The notes beneath the pieces were generated by a model, which saw only the letters and a list, made by a program, of their open reading frames with translations, searched no databases and was not told the DNA's origin. Both the position numbers and the translations under genes were made by a program. A stretch of 6,316 bases of DNA from UBA4124 sp052034745 (GTDB taxonomy: Bacteria > Patescibacteriota > Minisyncoccia > Phycocordibacterales > UBA9973), in assembly GCA_052034745.1 (NCBI GenBank), contig JBPOIF010000003.1, forward strand, positions 1 through 6,316. The letters run 5' to 3'. Below are positions 5,544 through 6,316 of this stretch, one piece after another (the stretch's first letter is position 1; every line of letters starts with the position of its first letter).

Positions 5544-5745
5544 AGGAGGAGCAAGATCTTTTTGTGATTCTTTCAAAAAAGCGAAACGTTTTTAATCTCA
5601 TTTTTTTTCTGAAAATAAATGAGATTTTTTATTTCAAAAACAAAAAATATTTTTTCCTACTAAAAAATTTATTTTATTTTTTAAAAAAAGTTTTTGCAAA
5701 AATATTTTTTTAAAAAAAGTTATCCACAGTTTTTCAAAAAAAATA
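5544..5745. other. Extremely A/T-rich spacer with hairpin and A/T-tract direct repeats
   Basis: No gene is seen. AATCTCATTT (5594-5603) pairs perfectly with AAATGAGATT (5617-5626) and is followed by T-rich sequence, a possible weak terminator. TTTTTTAAAAAAAGTT occurs twice (5677-5692 and 5706-5721), 29 bp apart. The many A- and T-tracts suggest curved or easily melted DNA ahead of the next promoter. An AGGAGG at 5544-5549 has no start codon after it. Confidence 0.5.
5720..5728 (+). promoter_or_regulatory. DnaA box
   Basis: TTATCCACA is a perfect DnaA-binding consensus. It lies at the edge of the A/T-rich stretch and 17 bp before the -35 of the next promoter. Only one clear box is visible, so it fits DnaA control of that promoter at least as well as an origin. 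Confidence 0.5.
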
Positions 5746-5774
5746 TTGCATGTGTGAGTAATGAGAGCGATAAT
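5746..5774 (+). promoter_or_regulatory. Promoter of the lysine-rich peptide gene
   Basis: TTGCAT (5746-5751), a 17-bp spacer and GATAAT (5769-5774). Transcription near 5781 would leave a leader of about 84 nt, the longest in the window. The leader can fold GTGAT/ATCAC around AACGCGTTCA. Upstream A/T-tracts resemble an UP element. Confidence 0.55.
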
Positions 5775-5864
5775 TAATGTACATGTGGTGATAACGCGTT
5801 CAATCACAATTAAGTGGTCGATCATCACAGAAGATTATAAACGTAATGCATTCAAAAAAAATTT

Positions 5865-5954
5865 ATGGCAGCAAAAAAGAAAGCAGCTAAGAAATCTTCT
5901 AAGAAGTCAGCAAAGAAAGCTTCAAAGAAGAAGGCAGCTAAGAAGAAGAGATAA
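5865..5954 (+). CDS. Lysine/alanine-rich histone H1-like peptide, 29 residues
   Basis: The short frame begins MAAKKKAAKK and continues as repeats of the type (A/S)(A/S)KK(K), ending KKKR. Apart from the start Met it consists only of Ala, Lys, Ser and one Arg. This is the composition of histone H1-like C-terminal tails and of small bacterial nucleoid peptides, so DNA or RNA binding is likely, though this is inference from charge and composition. The in-frame stop TAA at 5844-5846 makes the ATG at 5865 the only standard start. A promoter stands upstream and a strong terminator 25 nt after the stop, which supports a real, separately transcribed gene. A longer frame over 5761-6039 on the same strand lacks such composition and is a shadow. 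There is no Shine-Dalgarno sequence. Confidence 0.75.
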   Translation: MAAKKKAAKKSSKKSAKKASKKKAAKKKR

Positions 5955-5979
5955 TCTCTTCACTCACTCTCTTTCCACT

Positions 5980-6007
5980 GAAAAGACCCGCTCCGGCGGG
6001 TCTTTTC
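5980..6007 (+). terminator. Terminator after the lysine-rich peptide gene
   Basis: A perfect 12-bp stem GAAAAGACCCGC (5980-5991) with GCGGGTCTTTTC (5996-6007), loop TCCG. The T residues are within the 3' arm, so it may work in both directions. Confidence 0.9.
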
Positions 6008-6013
6008 TCATTC

Positions 6014-6042
6014 TGGAAACAGGGGTGTTTTTGTGGTAAAAT
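6014..6042 (+). promoter_or_regulatory. Promoter of secA
   Basis: Extended -10 TGGTAAAAT (6034-6042) with TGGAAA (6014-6019) as a moderate -35, 17-bp spacer. Transcription would start near 6049, only about 5 nt before the ATG, so the mRNA would be almost leaderless. Confidence 0.55.
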
Positions 6043-6053
6043 CAGACTCTTAT

Positions 6054-6316
6054 ATGCAAATCCCTTTTATTCAAAGCCTTTTTGATAAAGGCCAGATCAA
6101 ACAGTACCAAGCACGCGTTTCTGAGATAAACGCGCTCGAAGAGCGTATGATGGCGCTCTCTGACGCAGACTTTCCTGACGAAACAAATAAGCTCAAAGCC
6201 CGCTTTCAACAAGGAGAATCTCTCGAAGTACTTCTTCCCGAGGCTTTTGCGCTCACGCGTGAAGCCGCACGTCGTACTATGGGAAAGCGACACTACGATG
6301 TTCAACTTATCGGAGG
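6054..6316 (+). CDS. secA: Protein translocase ATPase SecA, N-terminal part (runs off the window)
   Basis: SecA is the motor that drives preproteins through the SecYEG channel at the inner membrane. Only the first 87 codons are present. The N-terminal helix region (SLFDKGQIKQYQARVSEINA) and LSDADFPDETNKLKARFQQGESLEVLLPEAFALTREAARR follow the SecA pattern of an L-sD-ef...T..fk.R...G..ld.LLpEAFA.vREA order. RHYDVQLIG (79-87) corresponds to the strongly conserved HFDVQLIGG just before the Walker A motif, which lies past the window end. The start is ATG at 6054, without a Shine-Dalgarno sequence, just after a predicted promoter. The upstream terminator separates it from the peptide gene, so it begins its own transcript. 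Confidence 0.96.
   Translation, partial: MQIPFIQSLFDKGQIKQYQARVSEINALEERMMALSDADFPDETNKLKARFQQGESLEVLLPEAFALTREAARRTMGKRHYDVQLIG

Noticed and set aside
5544..5745. Replication origin
   Set aside because: A/T-rich DNA and one DnaA box are not enough. No further good box is visible and no dnaA or dnaN gene is nearby.
5761..6039. A 92-codon + strand frame over the lysine-rich peptide region
   Set aside because: It runs through the peptide gene in another frame and through its terminator. The Arg/Gln-rich part is just the frame-shifted AAR codon repeat.

Overview
The window looks like part of a Patescibacteria (Candidate Phyla Radiation) genome, most likely a parcubacterial lineage. The evidence is the 16S rRNA 3' end, with the TGTACTCACC variant of the universal site and a divergent tail, together with a compact gene set, A/T-rich spacers, many intrinsic terminators and a small RNase P RNA. 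The placement rests on pattern recognition, not on a database search.

Layout: the 3' end of a 16S rRNA gene (1-216) is followed by a run of small hairpins instead of a tRNA or a 23S gene. Next comes a membrane-anchored DUF192 protein (394-855, +) with a terminator. A ribonucleotide reductase pair follows (nrdB 1024-2298, nrdA 2340-4064, both +). Here the allosteric ATP-cone domain is at the N-terminus of the radical-generating beta subunit and is absent from the catalytic alpha subunit. A terminator usable from both sides (4110-4136) separates nrdA from a convergent unknown gene (4120-4482, -). That gene and the RNase P RNA gene (4547-4822, +) are transcribed divergently from overlapping promoters.

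The region 4865-5545 is the most unusual part. It holds a structured 105-nt inverted-repeat element, a strong promoter that seems to serve only a short terminated RNA, and a self-contained unit with a Lar-family zinc-ribbon gene (5147-5374, +). That unit has its own promoter and terminators and is bounded by 25-nt imperfect inverted repeats. Then come an extremely A/T-rich stretch with one perfect DnaA box, a 29-residue lysine/alanine-rich histone-H1-like peptide gene (5865-5954, +) with a strong terminator, and the 5' part of secA (6054 to the window end, +).

A theme joins the window: the 16S tail lacks the CCTCC anti-Shine-Dalgarno core, and none of the seven protein gene starts has a Shine-Dalgarno sequence. 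Several predicted promoters lie so close to their start codons that the mRNA leaders would be only about 5-13 nt. Both facts point to Shine-Dalgarno-independent, nearly leaderless initiation. The best candidates for something not yet described are the inverted-repeat-bounded lar unit and the structured element beside rnpB.
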